Below the pieces are notes generated by a model. The model saw nothing but the letters and a program-made list of their open reading frames with translations. It searched no databases and was not told the DNA's origin. From positions 124,001-188,000 of the forward strand of contig NZ_JAMXST010000001.1 of NCBI RefSeq assembly GCF_024124905.1: a stretch of DNA of 64,000 nt, given 5' to 3'. The first letter of the stretch is position 1; every line of letters begins with the position of its first letter. Source of the stretch: Cellulosimicrobium cellulans (GTDB lineage Bacteria > Actinomycetota > Actinomycetes > Actinomycetales > Cellulomonadaceae). Of this stretch, positions 48,712 to 57,936 are shown one piece after another. The position numbers and the translations under genes are program-made.

Positions 48712-50736
48712 TTGGCCAACTCCAGCACGCGCCGTTCCCGGCCCGTCCGGACGATCGTCCTGTTCCTGCTCCTGAGCGTCGTCCTATTCGGCGTGCTCTT
48801 CGCAGGGACCAAGACGGACGGCCGCTCGGCGGACAACCCGGGAGGCGCCTCCTTCGCCCCTGCGCTCGCGCTCGACCTCGAGGGCGGGACGCAGATCGTC
48901 CTGCAGCCCGTGACGGAGGACGCGTCCGCAGTCACCCCCGAGACGATCAACCAGGCGATCAACGTCATCCGCCAGCGCATCGACGCGCAGGGCGTCTCCG
49001 AGACGGAGATCACGAGCCAGGGGCGCGACAAGATCGTCGTCGGCATCCCGGGCCAGCCGTCCCAGGAGACGATCGACCTCGTCAGCGCCTCGGCGCAGAT
49101 GCGGTTCCGGCCGGTCCTCGCGGTCGGCATGCCGACCGCGACGCCCGCCGAGGACGCGACGGGCGACGAGGCGGCGACGGAGGAGAGCGCGGATCCCGCG
49201 ACCGAGTCCGCGGACCCCGCGACCGACGAGGCGACGGACCCCGCGGCGGACGAGGCCACGGACCCGGCTGCTGACGAGGCCACCGATCCCGCGGCGGACG
49301 AGGCGACGGACGCCCCCGCCGACGACGCGACGACCGGGACCGACACGGAGGCGACCCGCCCGGAGAACCCCAGCGACCTGGCGCAGATCACGCCGGAGCT
49401 GCAGGCGGAGTTCGACGCGCTCGACTGCACCCTGCCGGAGAACCAGGTCGGCGGCGACAGCGGCCCGACCGACTCCGCGTTCGTCTCGTGCGCCGACGAC
49501 GGCTCGGCCAAGTACATCCTCGGCCCGGTCGAGATCGAGGGCACCGACATCTCGAACGCGAACTCCGGCCTGCGCGTCGGGCAGAACGGCGTCGTCACGA
49601 ACGAGTGGGTCGTCAACCTCGAGTTCGACTCCGAGGGCACCAAGGAGTTCCGCGAGGTCACCACGCGCCTCACGTCGCTGCCGGCCCCGCAGAACCAGTT
49701 CGCGATGGTCCTCGACGGGCTCGTCATCTCCGCCCCGGTCTCCCAGGCCGTCATCCCCGACGGCAAGGCGGAGATCTCCGGCAGCTTCACGCGCGACTCG
49801 GCCGCGACGCTCGCCAACCAGCTCAACTTCGGCGCCCTCCCGCTGACGTTCGAGGTGCAGAGCCAGGAGCAGATCTCGGCGACGCTCGGCAGCGAGCAGC
49901 TCCAGAAGGGCCTCATCGCCGGAGTCATCGGTCTGCTGCTGGTGTTCATCTACTCGCTCTTCCAGTACCGGATGCTCGGGTTCCTCACCATCGCGTCGCT
50001 CATCGTGGCGGGCGTGGTCACCTACCTGACCATCGCGCTCATGTCATGGGGGATCGGCTACCGGCTCTCCCTGGCGGGCGTCGCGGGCCTCATCGTCGCG
50101 ATCGGCTTCACCGCGGACTCGTTCATCGTGTACTTCGAACGCATCCGCGACGAGCTGCGCGACGGGCGCACGCTCCAGCAGGCGGTCTCCAAGGGCTGGG
50201 GGCGTGCCCGCCGCACGATCCTCGCCGCGAAGGCCGTCAACCTCATCTCCGCGATCGTGCTCTACTTCCTCGCGGTGGGTGGCGTCCAGGGCTTCGCCGT
50301 CACGCTCGGTCTCACGACGATCATCGACGTCGCCGTCGTCTTCTGGTTCACGCACCCGGTGATGGAGCTCGTCGCGCGCGTCCCGTTCTTCCGGGACGGG
50401 CACAAGTGGTCGGGCCTCTCGCCGGACCGGCTCCAGACCCGCGGACCGCGCTACGTGGGCGCGGGGAAGGTGGTCGGGCCGGGTCAGCCCGCCGACCGTC
50501 GCACCCCCACGGCCGCGCAGGAGCCCACCGGTGCGAAGGGCGAGGACGAGCTCGTCCTCGCCGGCTCCGCCCCGCGGACGCCGGCGCGCACCGAGGACGG
50601 ACGACGACTGACGATCGCCGAGCGGCGCGCGGCCGAGCGTCGCGCGGCCGCCCAGGAACCGGCACCCGGTGGAACGGACGGGCCGGCGGACGCCGCGCCG
50701 TCCGCCATCGACGGTGAGAACGAGGAGAACCGCTGA
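48712..50736 (+). CDS. secD: Protein translocase subunit SecD
   Basis: A 674-residue RND-type Sec subunit that uses the proton gradient to pull proteins out of the translocon. It has a first membrane segment (TIVLFLLLSVVLFGVLFAG), the periplasmic P1 domain (LALDLEGGTQIVLQPVTEDA; VIRQRIDAQGVSETEI), five C-terminal membrane segments beginning KGLIAGVIGLLLVFIYSLFQ, and VAIGFTADSFIVYFERIRDE. P1 contains an Ala/Asp/Glu/Thr-rich insert of about 65 residues, including three identical DEATDPAA repeats. The C-terminal cytoplasmic tail is long (about 110 residues). The start is TTG 48712; a GAGAAGAGACAG region serves as ribosome site. Confidence 0.95.
   Translation: MANSSTRRSRPVRTIVLFLLLSVVLFGVLFAGTKTDGRSADNPGGASFAPALALDLEGGTQIVLQPVTEDASAVTPETINQAINVIRQRIDAQGVSETEITSQGRDKIVVGIPGQPSQETIDLVSASAQMRFRPVLAVGMPTATPAEDATGDEAATEESADPATESADPATDEATDPAADEATDPAADEATDPAADEATDAPADDATTGTDTEATRPENPSDLAQITPELQAEFDALDCTLPENQVGGDSGPTDSAFVSCADDGSAKYILGPVEIEGTDISNANSGLRVGQNGVVTNEWVVNLEFDSEGTKEFREVTTRLTSLPAPQNQFAMVLDGLVISAPVSQAVIPDGKAEISGSFTRDSAATLANQLNFGALPLTFEVQSQEQISATLGSEQLQKGLIAGVIGLLLVFIYSLFQYRMLGFLTIASLIVAGVVTYLTIALMSWGIGYRLSLAGVAGLIVAIGFTADSFIVYFERIRDELRDGRTLQQAVSKGWGRARRTILAAKAVNLISAIVLYFLAVGGVQGFAVTLGLTTIIDVAVVFWFTHPVMELVARVPFFRDGHKWSGLSPDRLQTRGPRYVGAGKVVGPGQPADRRTPTAAQEPTGAKGEDELVLAGSAPRTPARTEDGRRLTIAERRAAERRAAAQEPAPGGTDGPADAAPSAIDGENEENR
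49225..49320 (+). repeat. 24-bp tandem repeat inside secD
   Basis: Three exact copies of the octapeptide DEATDPAA plus a fourth, altered copy (DEATDAPA) are encoded by 24-bp units. The DNA units differ only at synonymous positions. They lie in the extracytoplasmic P1 insert of SecD, residues 172-203. Confidence 0.9.
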
Positions 50737-51851
50737 TGGCCGCCCGTAGCTTCGCGCAGTGGGGCAACGACCTCTACACGGGGCGCAAGTCCTACCCGAT
50801 CGTCCAGCAGCGCAAGCGCTGGTTCATCGTCGTGGGCGTCCTCAGCCTGCTGTCCGTCATCGTGATCGCCGTCCAGGGGCTCAACCTGGGTCTCGACTTC
50901 CGCGGCGGCTCGGAGTTCACGGTCACGAGCATCACGGACAAGTCGCAGGAGCCGGCCGTCGACGCCGTGCACTCGGTCGCGCCCGACGCCGAGCCGCGCG
51001 TGTCGAGCGTCGGCGAGAGCGCGCTGCGCGTCCAGACCGCCGAGCTCGCCGACGAGGACCAGGTCAACGCGGTGCGCCAGGCGCTGGCGGACGCCTACGG
51101 CGTCGACGTGAACGAGGTCGCGAGCGCGTTCGTCGGCCCGACCTGGGGCGCCGACGTGTCGTCGCGCGCGCTGTGGGGCGTCGTCGTGTTCATCGGCCTG
51201 GTCGCGGTCTTCATGGCGATCTACTTCCGCGCCTGGCGCATGTCGCTCGCCGCGATCATCGCGCTGCTCGCCGACCTGCTCATCTCGGCGGGCGTCTACG
51301 CCGCGGTGGGGTGGGAGGTCACGCCGTCGACGATCATCGGGTTCCTCACGATCCTGGGCTACTCGCTGTACGACAAGGTCGTGGTCTTCGACAAGGTCCG
51401 CGAGAACACGGCGGGCATCCTCGACCAGACCCGCAGCACCTACGCCGAGCGGGCCAACCTCGGTGTGAACCAGACGCTCGTCCGGTCGATCAACACCGGT
51501 GTGGTCGCGCTGCTCCCGGTCGCGGGCATCCTCTTCATCGGTGCCTTCGCCCTCGGTGCGGGGACGCTGCGGGACATCTCGCTCTCGCTCTTCGTCGGCA
51601 TCGCCGTGGGCACCGCGTCGTCGATCTTCCTCGCGACGCCGCTCGAGGTCTGGCTCCGCACGCGGGAGCCGGCGATTGCCGCGCACACGCGCAAGGTCGA
51701 GGCGCTGCGCGCCGAGCGGCTCGCGGACGCGGGCGAGGAGTCGGACGACGACGCCGTGCTCGCCGCGGCGGGCGTGGCGGGTCACCGTCAGCTCCAGCCG
51801 GGCGAGCACCTGGGCAACAAGGCGCAGCCGCGTCGCCGTCGTCCCCGATGA
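50736..51851 (+). CDS. secF: Protein translocase subunit SecF
   Basis: A 371-residue partner of SecD with six membrane segments: the first after [20 protein letters not shown], then a P4 domain ([20 protein letters not shown]) and five C-terminal segments ([40 protein letters not shown] with the conserved Asp; [20 protein letters not shown]). The last 60 residues form a charged cytoplasmic tail rich in Arg. The ATG overlaps the secD stop by one base (TGATG), and the gene overlaps apt by four bases. Confidence 0.96.
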   Translation: MAARSFAQWGNDLYTGRKSYPIVQQRKRWFIVVGVLSLLSVIVIAVQGLNLGLDFRGGSEFTVTSITDKSQEPAVDAVHSVAPDAEPRVSSVGESALRVQTAELADEDQVNAVRQALADAYGVDVNEVASAFVGPTWGADVSSRALWGVVVFIGLVAVFMAIYFRAWRMSLAAIIALLADLLISAGVYAAVGWEVTPSTIIGFLTILGYSLYDKVVVFDKVRENTAGILDQTRSTYAERANLGVNQTLVRSINTGVVALLPVAGILFIGAFALGAGTLRDISLSLFVGIAVGTASSIFLATPLEVWLRTREPAIAAHTRKVEALRAERLADAGEESDDDAVLAAAGVAGHRQLQPGEHLGNKAQPRRRRPR

Positions 51852-52453
51852 CGGACCTGCACCACACGCCGACCGGCGAGGTGGACGGCCTGCGGGCCGT
51901 CGGCCTCGCCGGTCTCGGCGCACAGCGGGCCTCCCGCGTGCTCGAGCTCGTCCGCGCCGTGCCCGACTACCCCGGGCCCGGCATCACGTTCCGCGACATC
52001 ACCGGGCTCCTCGCCGACGGCGCCGCCTTCGGGCACGTCGTCGAGGCGCTCGGGGACGTGGCCCGCGCGGCGGGCGGCATCGACCTCGTCGCGGGCATGG
52101 AGGCGCGGGGCTTCCTGATCGGAGCCCCGCTCGCGACGCACCTGGGCGTCGGCTTCGTGCCGCTGCGCAAGGCCGGCAAGCTGCCGCCGCCGACGGACGC
52201 CGTGACCTACGACCTCGAGTACGGCACCGCGACGATCGAGCTCCGGTCGGGAACACTGCCGCCCGGTGCGCGTGTTCTGGTGGTGGACGACGTGCTCGCG
52301 ACCGGGGGCACGGCGGCCGCGGGCGCCGAGCTCGTCGAGCGCGGGGGAGGCGTCGTCGTCGGCCTCGCGTTCCTCCTGGAGCTCGAGGGACTGGGTGGTC
52401 GGGAGCGGCTCGCGGGCCGCGACGTGACCACGCTGGTCCACGTCGAGTCGTAG
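51848..52453 (+). CDS. apt: Adenine phosphoribosyltransferase
   Basis: A 201-residue purine-salvage enzyme making AMP from adenine and PRPP in the cytoplasm. The signatures are [60 protein letters not shown] and the PRPP-binding loop [20 protein letters not shown]. An extra 30 residues at the N-terminus precede the core. The ATG overlaps the secF stop (ATGA). It stands between secF and relA, as in M. tuberculosis. Confidence 0.95.
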   Translation: MTDLHHTPTGEVDGLRAVGLAGLGAQRASRVLELVRAVPDYPGPGITFRDITGLLADGAAFGHVVEALGDVARAAGGIDLVAGMEARGFLIGAPLATHLGVGFVPLRKAGKLPPPTDAVTYDLEYGTATIELRSGTLPPGARVLVVDDVLATGGTAAAGAELVERGGGVVVGLAFLLELEGLGGRERLAGRDVTTLVHVES

Positions 52454-52527
52454 GATTGCCACTCCGGTCGTCTCGGCTGGTCGCCGACACGGTGTCGGCG
52501 ATCGCCGGCCTGCGGAAGGAGGCGCGC

Positions 52528-54873
52528 ATGAGCGAGAACACCCGGACGTCGCGCGCCCCGGAGAAGGCGGGCGCGCAGCCCGCTCCCGGCGCGGGCGGTT
52601 CCGGCGGTCGCGGGGTGCGGTCGCGCCTCGTCCGCTTCGGTGCCCGACCGAACGCGGGCAGCCCCGCGCTCGAGCCCGTGCTCCAGGCCGTCCGCACCAA
52701 CCACCCCCGGACCGACCTCACGGTCATCGAGCGCGCCTACGAGACCGCGGAGCGCGCGCACCGGGGGCAGCTGCGCAAGAGCGGCGACCCGTACATCACG
52801 CACCCGGTCGCCGTCGCGACGATCCTGGCCGAGCTCGGCTTCGACGGGTCGACGCTCGCCGCCGCGCTGCTGCACGACACGGTGGAGGACACCGACTACT
52901 CCCTCGCGCAGCTCACCGAGGAGTACGGCGAGGAGATCGCCATGCTCGTCGACGGCGTGACCAAGCTCGACAAGGTGACGTACGGGGACGCCGCGCAGGC
53001 CGAGACGGTGCGCAAGATGGTCGTCGCCATGGCGCGCGACATCCGCGTGCTCGTCATCAAGCTCGCCGACCGTCTGCACAACGCGCGCACCTGGAAGTAC
53101 GTCTCGTCGTCGTCGGCGGGCCGCAAGGCGCGCGAGACGCTCGAGATCTACGCGCCGCTGGCGCACCGCCTCGGTATGAACACGATCAAGTGGGAGCTCG
53201 AGGACCTGTCCTTCCAGGCCCTGTACCCGAAGGTCTACGACGAGATCGTGCACCTCGTGGCGGAGCGGGCCCCGGCGCGCGAGGAGTACCTGGCCGTCGT
53301 GCGGGAGCAGGTCACGGCGGACCTGCGCAGCGCGAAGATCAAGGCGACCGTCACCGGCCGGCCCAAGCACTACTACTCGATCTACCAGAAGATGATCGTG
53401 CGCGGGCACGACTTCGCGGAGATCTACGACCTCGTCGGTGCGCGCGTCCTCGTGGACAGCGTCCGGGACTGCTACGCGGCGCTCGGCGCGCTGCACGCGC
53501 GGTGGAACCCCGTGCCGGGGCGGTTCAAGGACTACATCGCGATGCCGAAGTTCAACATGTACCAGTCGCTGCACACGACGGTCATCGGCCCCGGCGGCAA
53601 GCCGGTCGAGATCCAGATCCGCACGCACGAGATGCACCGGCGCGCGGAGTACGGCGTCGCGGCGCACTGGAAGTACAAGGAGACCGCCAAGTCGGGCGGG
53701 AAGACCGCGAAGGACGACACCGCGGCGAACGACATGCGGTGGCTGCGCCAGCTCGTCGACTGGCAGCGCGAGACGGCGGACCCCGCGGAGTTCCTCGACT
53801 CGCTGCGGTTCGAGATCGGCGGCGCCGAGGTCTACGTCTTCACGCCCAAGGGCGACGTCATGGCGCTGCCCGCCGGCTCGACCCCGGTCGACTTCGCGTA
53901 CGCGGTGCACACCGAGGTCGGGCACCGGACCATGGGCGCGCGCGTCAACGGGCGCCTCGTGCCGCTCGACTCGACGCTCGAGAACGGCGACTCGGTCGAC
54001 GTCCTCACCTCGAAGTCGGAGAACGCGGGCCCGAGCCGGGACTGGCTCGCGTTCGTCAAGAGCCCCCGCGCGCGCAACAAGATCCGCCAGTGGTTCTCCA
54101 AGGAGCGCCGTGAGGAGGCCGTCGAGCACGGCAAGGACGCGATCGCCAAGGCGATGCGCAAGCAGAACCTGCCGATCCAGCGCCTGCTGTCGCACGAGTC
54201 GCTCGTCGCGCTCGCCAACGAGCTCCGCTTCGCCGACGTCACGGCGCTGTACGCCGCGATCGGCGAGGGGCAGGTGTCGGCGGCGAACGTCGTCTCCAAG
54301 CTGGTCCAGGCGATGGGCGGCGAGGAGGGCACGGTCGAGGACGTCGCGGAGACCGCGCGCCCCGGGCACACCGCGCGCCGCGTGCGGACCGGCGACCCGG
54401 GAGTCATGGTCAAGGGCGTCGACGACATCTGGGTCAAGCTCGCCAAGTGCTGCACCCCCGTCCCGGGCGACGAGATCATCGGGTTCATCACGCGCGGCCA
54501 GGGCGTGAGCGTGCACCGCGCGGACTGCGGGAACGTCGTCGGGCTGCGCAACCAGCCGGAGCGCATCGTGGACGTCTCGTGGACCACCGGCAGCAACGCG
54601 ATGTTCCTGGTCCAGATCCAGGTCGAGGCGCTCGACCGGGCGCGCCTGCTCTCCGACGTCACGCGCGTCCTGTCCGACAACCACGTGAACATCCTCTCGG
54701 CCACCGTGTCGACCTCGAACGACCGCGTCGCGATGTCGCGCTTCGTCTTCGAGATGGCCGAGCCGGCGCACCTCGCGCAGGTGCTCAGCGCGGTCCGCAA
54801 GGTCGACGGCGTGTTCGACGTCTACCGCATCACCGGGACGAAGGCCGCCGAGGCGACTCAGCTCCCGGCCTGA
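52528..54873 (+). CDS. relA: Bifunctional (p)ppGpp synthetase/hydrolase
   Basis: A 781-residue long RSH enzyme of the stringent response. HD hydrolase domain about residues 60-215 ([45 protein letters not shown], all intact, so hydrolysis is expected); synthetase domain about 240-400 with [14 protein letters not shown] and [23 protein letters not shown] domain ([20 protein letters not shown]); conserved cysteine/zinc-finger region ([20 protein letters not shown]); and a C-terminal ACT domain ([20 protein letters not shown]). GGAAGGAGG lies six bases before ATG 52528. The name rel is also used for such bifunctional enzymes. Confidence 0.97.
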   Translation: MSENTRTSRAPEKAGAQPAPGAGGSGGRGVRSRLVRFGARPNAGSPALEPVLQAVRTNHPRTDLTVIERAYETAERAHRGQLRKSGDPYITHPVAVATILAELGFDGSTLAAALLHDTVEDTDYSLAQLTEEYGEEIAMLVDGVTKLDKVTYGDAAQAETVRKMVVAMARDIRVLVIKLADRLHNARTWKYVSSSSAGRKARETLEIYAPLAHRLGMNTIKWELEDLSFQALYPKVYDEIVHLVAERAPAREEYLAVVREQVTADLRSAKIKATVTGRPKHYYSIYQKMIVRGHDFAEIYDLVGARVLVDSVRDCYAALGALHARWNPVPGRFKDYIAMPKFNMYQSLHTTVIGPGGKPVEIQIRTHEMHRRAEYGVAAHWKYKETAKSGGKTAKDDTAANDMRWLRQLVDWQRETADPAEFLDSLRFEIGGAEVYVFTPKGDVMALPAGSTPVDFAYAVHTEVGHRTMGARVNGRLVPLDSTLENGDSVDVLTSKSENAGPSRDWLAFVKSPRARNKIRQWFSKERREEAVEHGKDAIAKAMRKQNLPIQRLLSHESLVALANELRFADVTALYAAIGEGQVSAANVVSKLVQAMGGEEGTVEDVAETARPGHTARRVRTGDPGVMVKGVDDIWVKLAKCCTPVPGDEIIGFITRGQGVSVHRADCGNVVGLRNQPERIVDVSWTTGSNAMFLVQIQVEALDRARLLSDVTRVLSDNHVNILSATVSTSNDRVAMSRFVFEMAEPAHLAQVLSAVRKVDGVFDVYRITGTKAAEATQLPA

Positions 54874-54967
54874 CCCGGAGCCGCCCGCCCGTGCAGCGCG
54901 GCATCCCGGAGCGGCGCCCCGGCCGCGTCGTCGTGCCGCGCCGCGCGCCCGGTGGCAGCATCGGCAC

Positions 54968-56074
54968 ATGGACCTGCCCGTGATGCCTCCCGTGCTGCCC
55001 ATGCTCGCGAAGTCCGTGCCGGCGGTGCCCGAGCCCGACGCGGTCGAGGGCGGGTACGTGTACGAGCCGAAGTGGGACGGGTTCCGCGCGATCGTGTACC
55101 GCGACGGCGACGAGGTACGGCTCGACAGCCGCAACGCGCGACCGATGGAGCGCTACTTCCCGGAGGTCGTCGAGGCGGTGCGTGCGGCGCTCCCGGCGCG
55201 CTGCGTGGTCGACGGCGAGATCGTCGTCGCGCGCGGCGGTCGCCTCGAGTTCGAGGTGCTGCAGCAGCGCATCCACCCGGCGGCGTCCCGCGTGCGCCTC
55301 CTCGCCGAACAGACGCCGGCCGCGCTCGTCGTCTTCGACGTGCTGGCCCTCGGCGACGACGACCTGACGGGTCAGCCGCTCGCGCGCCGCCACGAGGTGC
55401 TGGACTCCCTCGGCCTCGACGGCCCGGACGTGCACGCCACCCCGCGGACCCGCGACGTCGCGGTGGCGCGCGACTGGTTCGACACGTTCGAGGGGGCGGG
55501 CCTGGACGGCGTGGTCGCCAAGCCGCTCGACGGGACGTACCAGCCGAACAAGCGCGCGATGCTCAAGATCAAGCACGGGCGCGAGGCGGACGTCGTGCTC
55601 GCCGGGTACCGGCTGCACAAGACGTCGACGCCCGCGAAGCCGCTGCTCGGGTCGCTGCTGCTCGGCCTGTACGACGACGCCGGCCAGCTCCAGTTCGTGG
55701 GCGTCGCCGCGTCGTTCCCGGCGGCGCGCCGGGCGGCGCTCGTCGCCGAGCTCGCGCCGCTCGTCGTCGAGCCGGGCACGCCGGAAGCCGACGCGCACCC
55801 CTGGTCCGGCTGGGAGAACCCCGCGGGCGAGCGGATGCCCGGCGCGGTGTCGCGGTGGAGCTCCGGCAAGGACCTGTCGTTCACGCCGCTGCGCGTCGAG
55901 CGCGTCCTCGAGGTCGCGTACGACCACATGGAGGGCACACGGTTCCGGCACACGGCCCAGTTCCGGCGCTGGCGCGACGACCGCGACCCGTCGTCGTGCA
56001 CGTACGACCAGCTCGAGGAGCCGGTCAGCTACGACCTCACCGACATCCTGCCAGGCGCTCCCGGCGTCGTCTGA
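54968..56074 (+). CDS. ATP-dependent DNA ligase (LigC-type)
   Basis: A 368-residue ATP-dependent DNA ligase. The nucleotidyl-transfer motif I is EPKWDGFRAI with Lys35; DGEIVV (motif III), LVVFDVLALGDDDLTGQPL (IIIa), LDGVVAKPLDGTYQPNKRAM (IV) and LKIKHGREADVVLAGYRLHK (V) follow, then the OB domain to the C-terminus. The length and lack of polymerase or nuclease domains match stand-alone LigC ligases, which support repair when LigD is absent. It is convergent with the polymerase-domain gene at 56116. No ribosome site; CAGCAT six bases upstream is a weak leaderless -10. Confidence 0.92.
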   Translation: MDLPVMPPVLPMLAKSVPAVPEPDAVEGGYVYEPKWDGFRAIVYRDGDEVRLDSRNARPMERYFPEVVEAVRAALPARCVVDGEIVVARGGRLEFEVLQQRIHPAASRVRLLAEQTPAALVVFDVLALGDDDLTGQPLARRHEVLDSLGLDGPDVHATPRTRDVAVARDWFDTFEGAGLDGVVAKPLDGTYQPNKRAMLKIKHGREADVVLAGYRLHKTSTPAKPLLGSLLLGLYDDAGQLQFVGVAASFPAARRAALVAELAPLVVEPGTPEADAHPWSGWENPAGERMPGAVSRWSSGKDLSFTPLRVERVLEVAYDHMEGTRFRHTAQFRRWRDDRDPSSCTYDQLEEPVSYDLTDILPGAPGVV

Positions 56075-56115
56075 CGGGTGGGTCGTGCCGCGGCCGGGCG
56101 TCGGGACGCTCGGGG

Positions 56116-57192
56116 CTAGGCGCGGGGCCGGTCGCGATCCTTGCTCGGTTGGACGCGCTTGGGCTCGCCCGGCATCTTCGGGTACTCCGGGGGATAGGGG
56201 AGATCGCCGAGCCCGTGCTCGGCCTCGTCCCTCCGGGACAATTCGAGCGCTGCCTCGAGCGACGCCCCCGCGTCGTCCCGGTCGGCGCGCAGCGGCGCGA
56301 AGAGGTCGCCGACCTCGGCGAAGCGCGCGGGCATCGACAGCACGTCGAAGTCGTCCGGGTGGACGTCGCCGAGCTCCTCCCAGCGCAGCGGCGCCGAGAC
56401 GGTCGCGCGCTGGTTGGAGCGGATCGAGTACGCCGAGGCGATGGTGCGGTCGCGCGCCATCTGGTTGTAGTCGACGAAGATCTTGGCGCCGCGCTCCTCC
56501 TTCCACCACTTGGTGGTGACCTGGTCGGGGAGGCGACGCTCGAGCTCGCGCCCGATCGCGATCGTCGCGCGCCGCGCGGCGACGAAGTCCCACTCGGGCG
56601 CGATCGGCACGAAGACGTGGATGCCGCGGCCGCCGGACGTCTTCGGGTAGCCGGGCAGGCCCAGCTCGTCGAGCAGCTCGCGCAGGTGCGGCGCGACGCG
56701 CACGGCGTCGTCGAAGTCGGTCCCGGGCTGGGGGTCGAGGTCGATGCGGAGCTGGTCCACGGCCTCGACGTCCTCGCCCCGCACGGGCCACGGGTGGAAG
56801 GTCAGGGTCCCCAGGTTCGCGGCCCAGGCGACGACGGCCAGCTCGGTCGGGCACACCTCGTCGGCGGTCCGCCCGCTCGGGAAGGCGATGCGGGCGGTGC
56901 GCACGTAGTCCGGCGCGCCCTTGGGGACGCGCTTCTGGTAGAACGCGTCGCCGGTGTTGTCGGTGCGCGTGCTCATCCGCGCACCCTCGAACACGCCCTT
57001 GGGCCAGCGTTCGAGCGTCGTCGGACGGTCGACCAGGGCGCCGAGGATCCCGTCCCCGACGCTGAGGAAGTACTGCACGACGTCGAGCTTGGTCACCCCG
57101 CGGGCAGGGAAGACGACGCGGTCCGGGCTCGTGACGCGCACGGTCCGGCCGCGGACGTCGAGCTCGACGGGAGGGGTCGTGGCTGCGGCCAT
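56116..57192 (-). CDS. LigD-type DNA/RNA polymerase domain protein
   Basis: A 358-residue archaeo-eukaryotic primase-type polymerase (LigD PolDom family) acting in gap filling during end joining or repair. Recognisable parts are LTSPDRVVFPARGVTKLDVV-like start (TSPDRVVFPARGVTKLDVVQ), RWPKGVFEGA, VVAWAANLGTLTFHPWPVRG, the metal-binding DQLRIDLDPQPGTDFDDAVR (Asp-x-Asp), KTSGGRGIHVFVPI and VFVDYNQMARDRTIASAYS. It is a separate protein rather than part of a multidomain LigD. ATG 57192 was preferred to a TTG three codons upstream, because TAGGTT lies seven bases before it (leaderless). Confidence 0.93.
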   Translation of the reverse strand: MAAATTPPVELDVRGRTVRVTSPDRVVFPARGVTKLDVVQYFLSVGDGILGALVDRPTTLERWPKGVFEGARMSTRTDNTGDAFYQKRVPKGAPDYVRTARIAFPSGRTADEVCPTELAVVAWAANLGTLTFHPWPVRGEDVEAVDQLRIDLDPQPGTDFDDAVRVAPHLRELLDELGLPGYPKTSGGRGIHVFVPIAPEWDFVAARRATIAIGRELERRLPDQVTTKWWKEERGAKIFVDYNQMARDRTIASAYSIRSNQRATVSAPLRWEELGDVHPDDFDVLSMPARFAEVGDLFAPLRADRDDAGASLEAALELSRRDEAEHGLGDLPYPPEYPKMPGEPKRVQPSKDRDRPRA

Positions 57193-57199
57193 GCCGACC

Positions 57200-57205
57200 A
57201 ACCTA
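57200..57205 (-). promoter_or_regulatory. Candidate leaderless -10 box for the polymerase-domain gene
   Basis: TAGGTT on the minus strand, seven bases before ATG 57192. It overlaps the TAG stop codon of the upstream gene (57203-57205). Confidence 0.45.
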
Positions 57206-57835
57206 GACCGGGTCGTCCTCCCCGGCGAGCAGGAGCGCGAGGGTGCGCCGTGCCTGCGGCCGTCCGGCCCACCGGTGGCGCAGCTCGAGCGACCGGGTCG
57301 CGACCCGCGGCTCCAGCCCGCACACGTCGCGCAGCCGGCGGAGGGTCGTGAGCGCCTCGGCGGGCTCGCAGCGCGTGGCGACGTCCAGGGCGGTCCGCAC
57401 GACCGACGTCACCAGCACCCCCGCGACCAGGGTGCGGTCGTCGCGCAGCACGTGGGACTGGCGCGGGGCCCGACCCGTGAGCGGCGCGGGACGGTGCCGA
57501 CCGGGCGGGTACACGACGTCGAGCACGCGCGGCGCGGTCGACCCGCACAGCACCCAGGCCGCGGCGCTCCCGGCGAGGACGGTCCCCGGCGGGACGAGGT
57601 CACGGACGGCGAGCGCGCGGAGGGTCGGCGTGTCCGGCACGAGCGCGGGCGCGGCGACGTCGCCCCAGAGGAGTCGGAGCGCACCGGACCGTACGAGGTC
57701 CTGGAAGGCCGCGTGCCCACCGACGTCGGCGGGCACGACCAGGAGCCCCACGTCGGTGCTGCGGGGCGCGAGGAGGCGCGCCAGGGTCGCGGCGGCTCCG
57801 GCAGCGGGTGCGGCGGTGCGAGGGGCGGGAAGCAT
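57203..57835 (-). CDS. AbiEi-like/hypothetical protein
   Basis: A 210-residue soluble protein of a type common in actinobacteria and often annotated as an AbiEi-type antitoxin or endonuclease-related protein. Visible segments: LRALAVRDLVPPGTVLAGSA, AAWVLCGSTAPRVLDVVYPP and TLVAGVLVTSVVRTALDVAT, the last resembling the conserved VT-x2-RTA-D-A pattern of those proteins. I cannot see a catalytic motif. No toxin-like partner is adjacent. ATG 57835 was chosen; an in-frame ATG at 57853 is possible. The gene is preceded by the terminator hairpin at 57871. Confidence 0.65.
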   Translation of the reverse strand: MLPAPRTAAPAAGAAATLARLLAPRSTDVGLLVVPADVGGHAAFQDLVRSGALRLLWGDVAAPALVPDTPTLRALAVRDLVPPGTVLAGSAAAWVLCGSTAPRVLDVVYPPGRHRPAPLTGRAPRQSHVLRDDRTLVAGVLVTSVVRTALDVATRCEPAEALTTLRRLRDVCGLEPRVATRSLELRHRWAGRPQARRTLALLLAGEDDPV

Positions 57836-57870
57836 GCGCACACCGTGCACCATCGGCCCGGGCACGCGGA

Positions 57871-57908
57871 AGGGGCCGGCGCTCGCCTGTGGACGAGTGC
57901 CGGCCCCT
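57871..57908 (-). terminator. Terminator of the cyclophilin-DUF349 operon
   Basis: A 15-bp stem with one G-T wobble (57871-57885 with 57894-57908) and an eight-base loop lies 28 bases after the DUF349 stop on the minus strand, followed by TTCC. Confidence 0.8.
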
Positions 57909-57936
57909 CCGGACCGAGCAGCAGAAGGACGGCGCG

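Noticed and set aside
49225-49320. CRISPR-like repeats
   Set aside because: The units are contiguous, in frame with secD and have no spacers; they are a coding tandem repeat.
57203-57835. AbiE toxin-antitoxin system
   Set aside because: No nucleotidyltransferase toxin (AbiEii) gene is adjacent; the single protein only resembles AbiEi.
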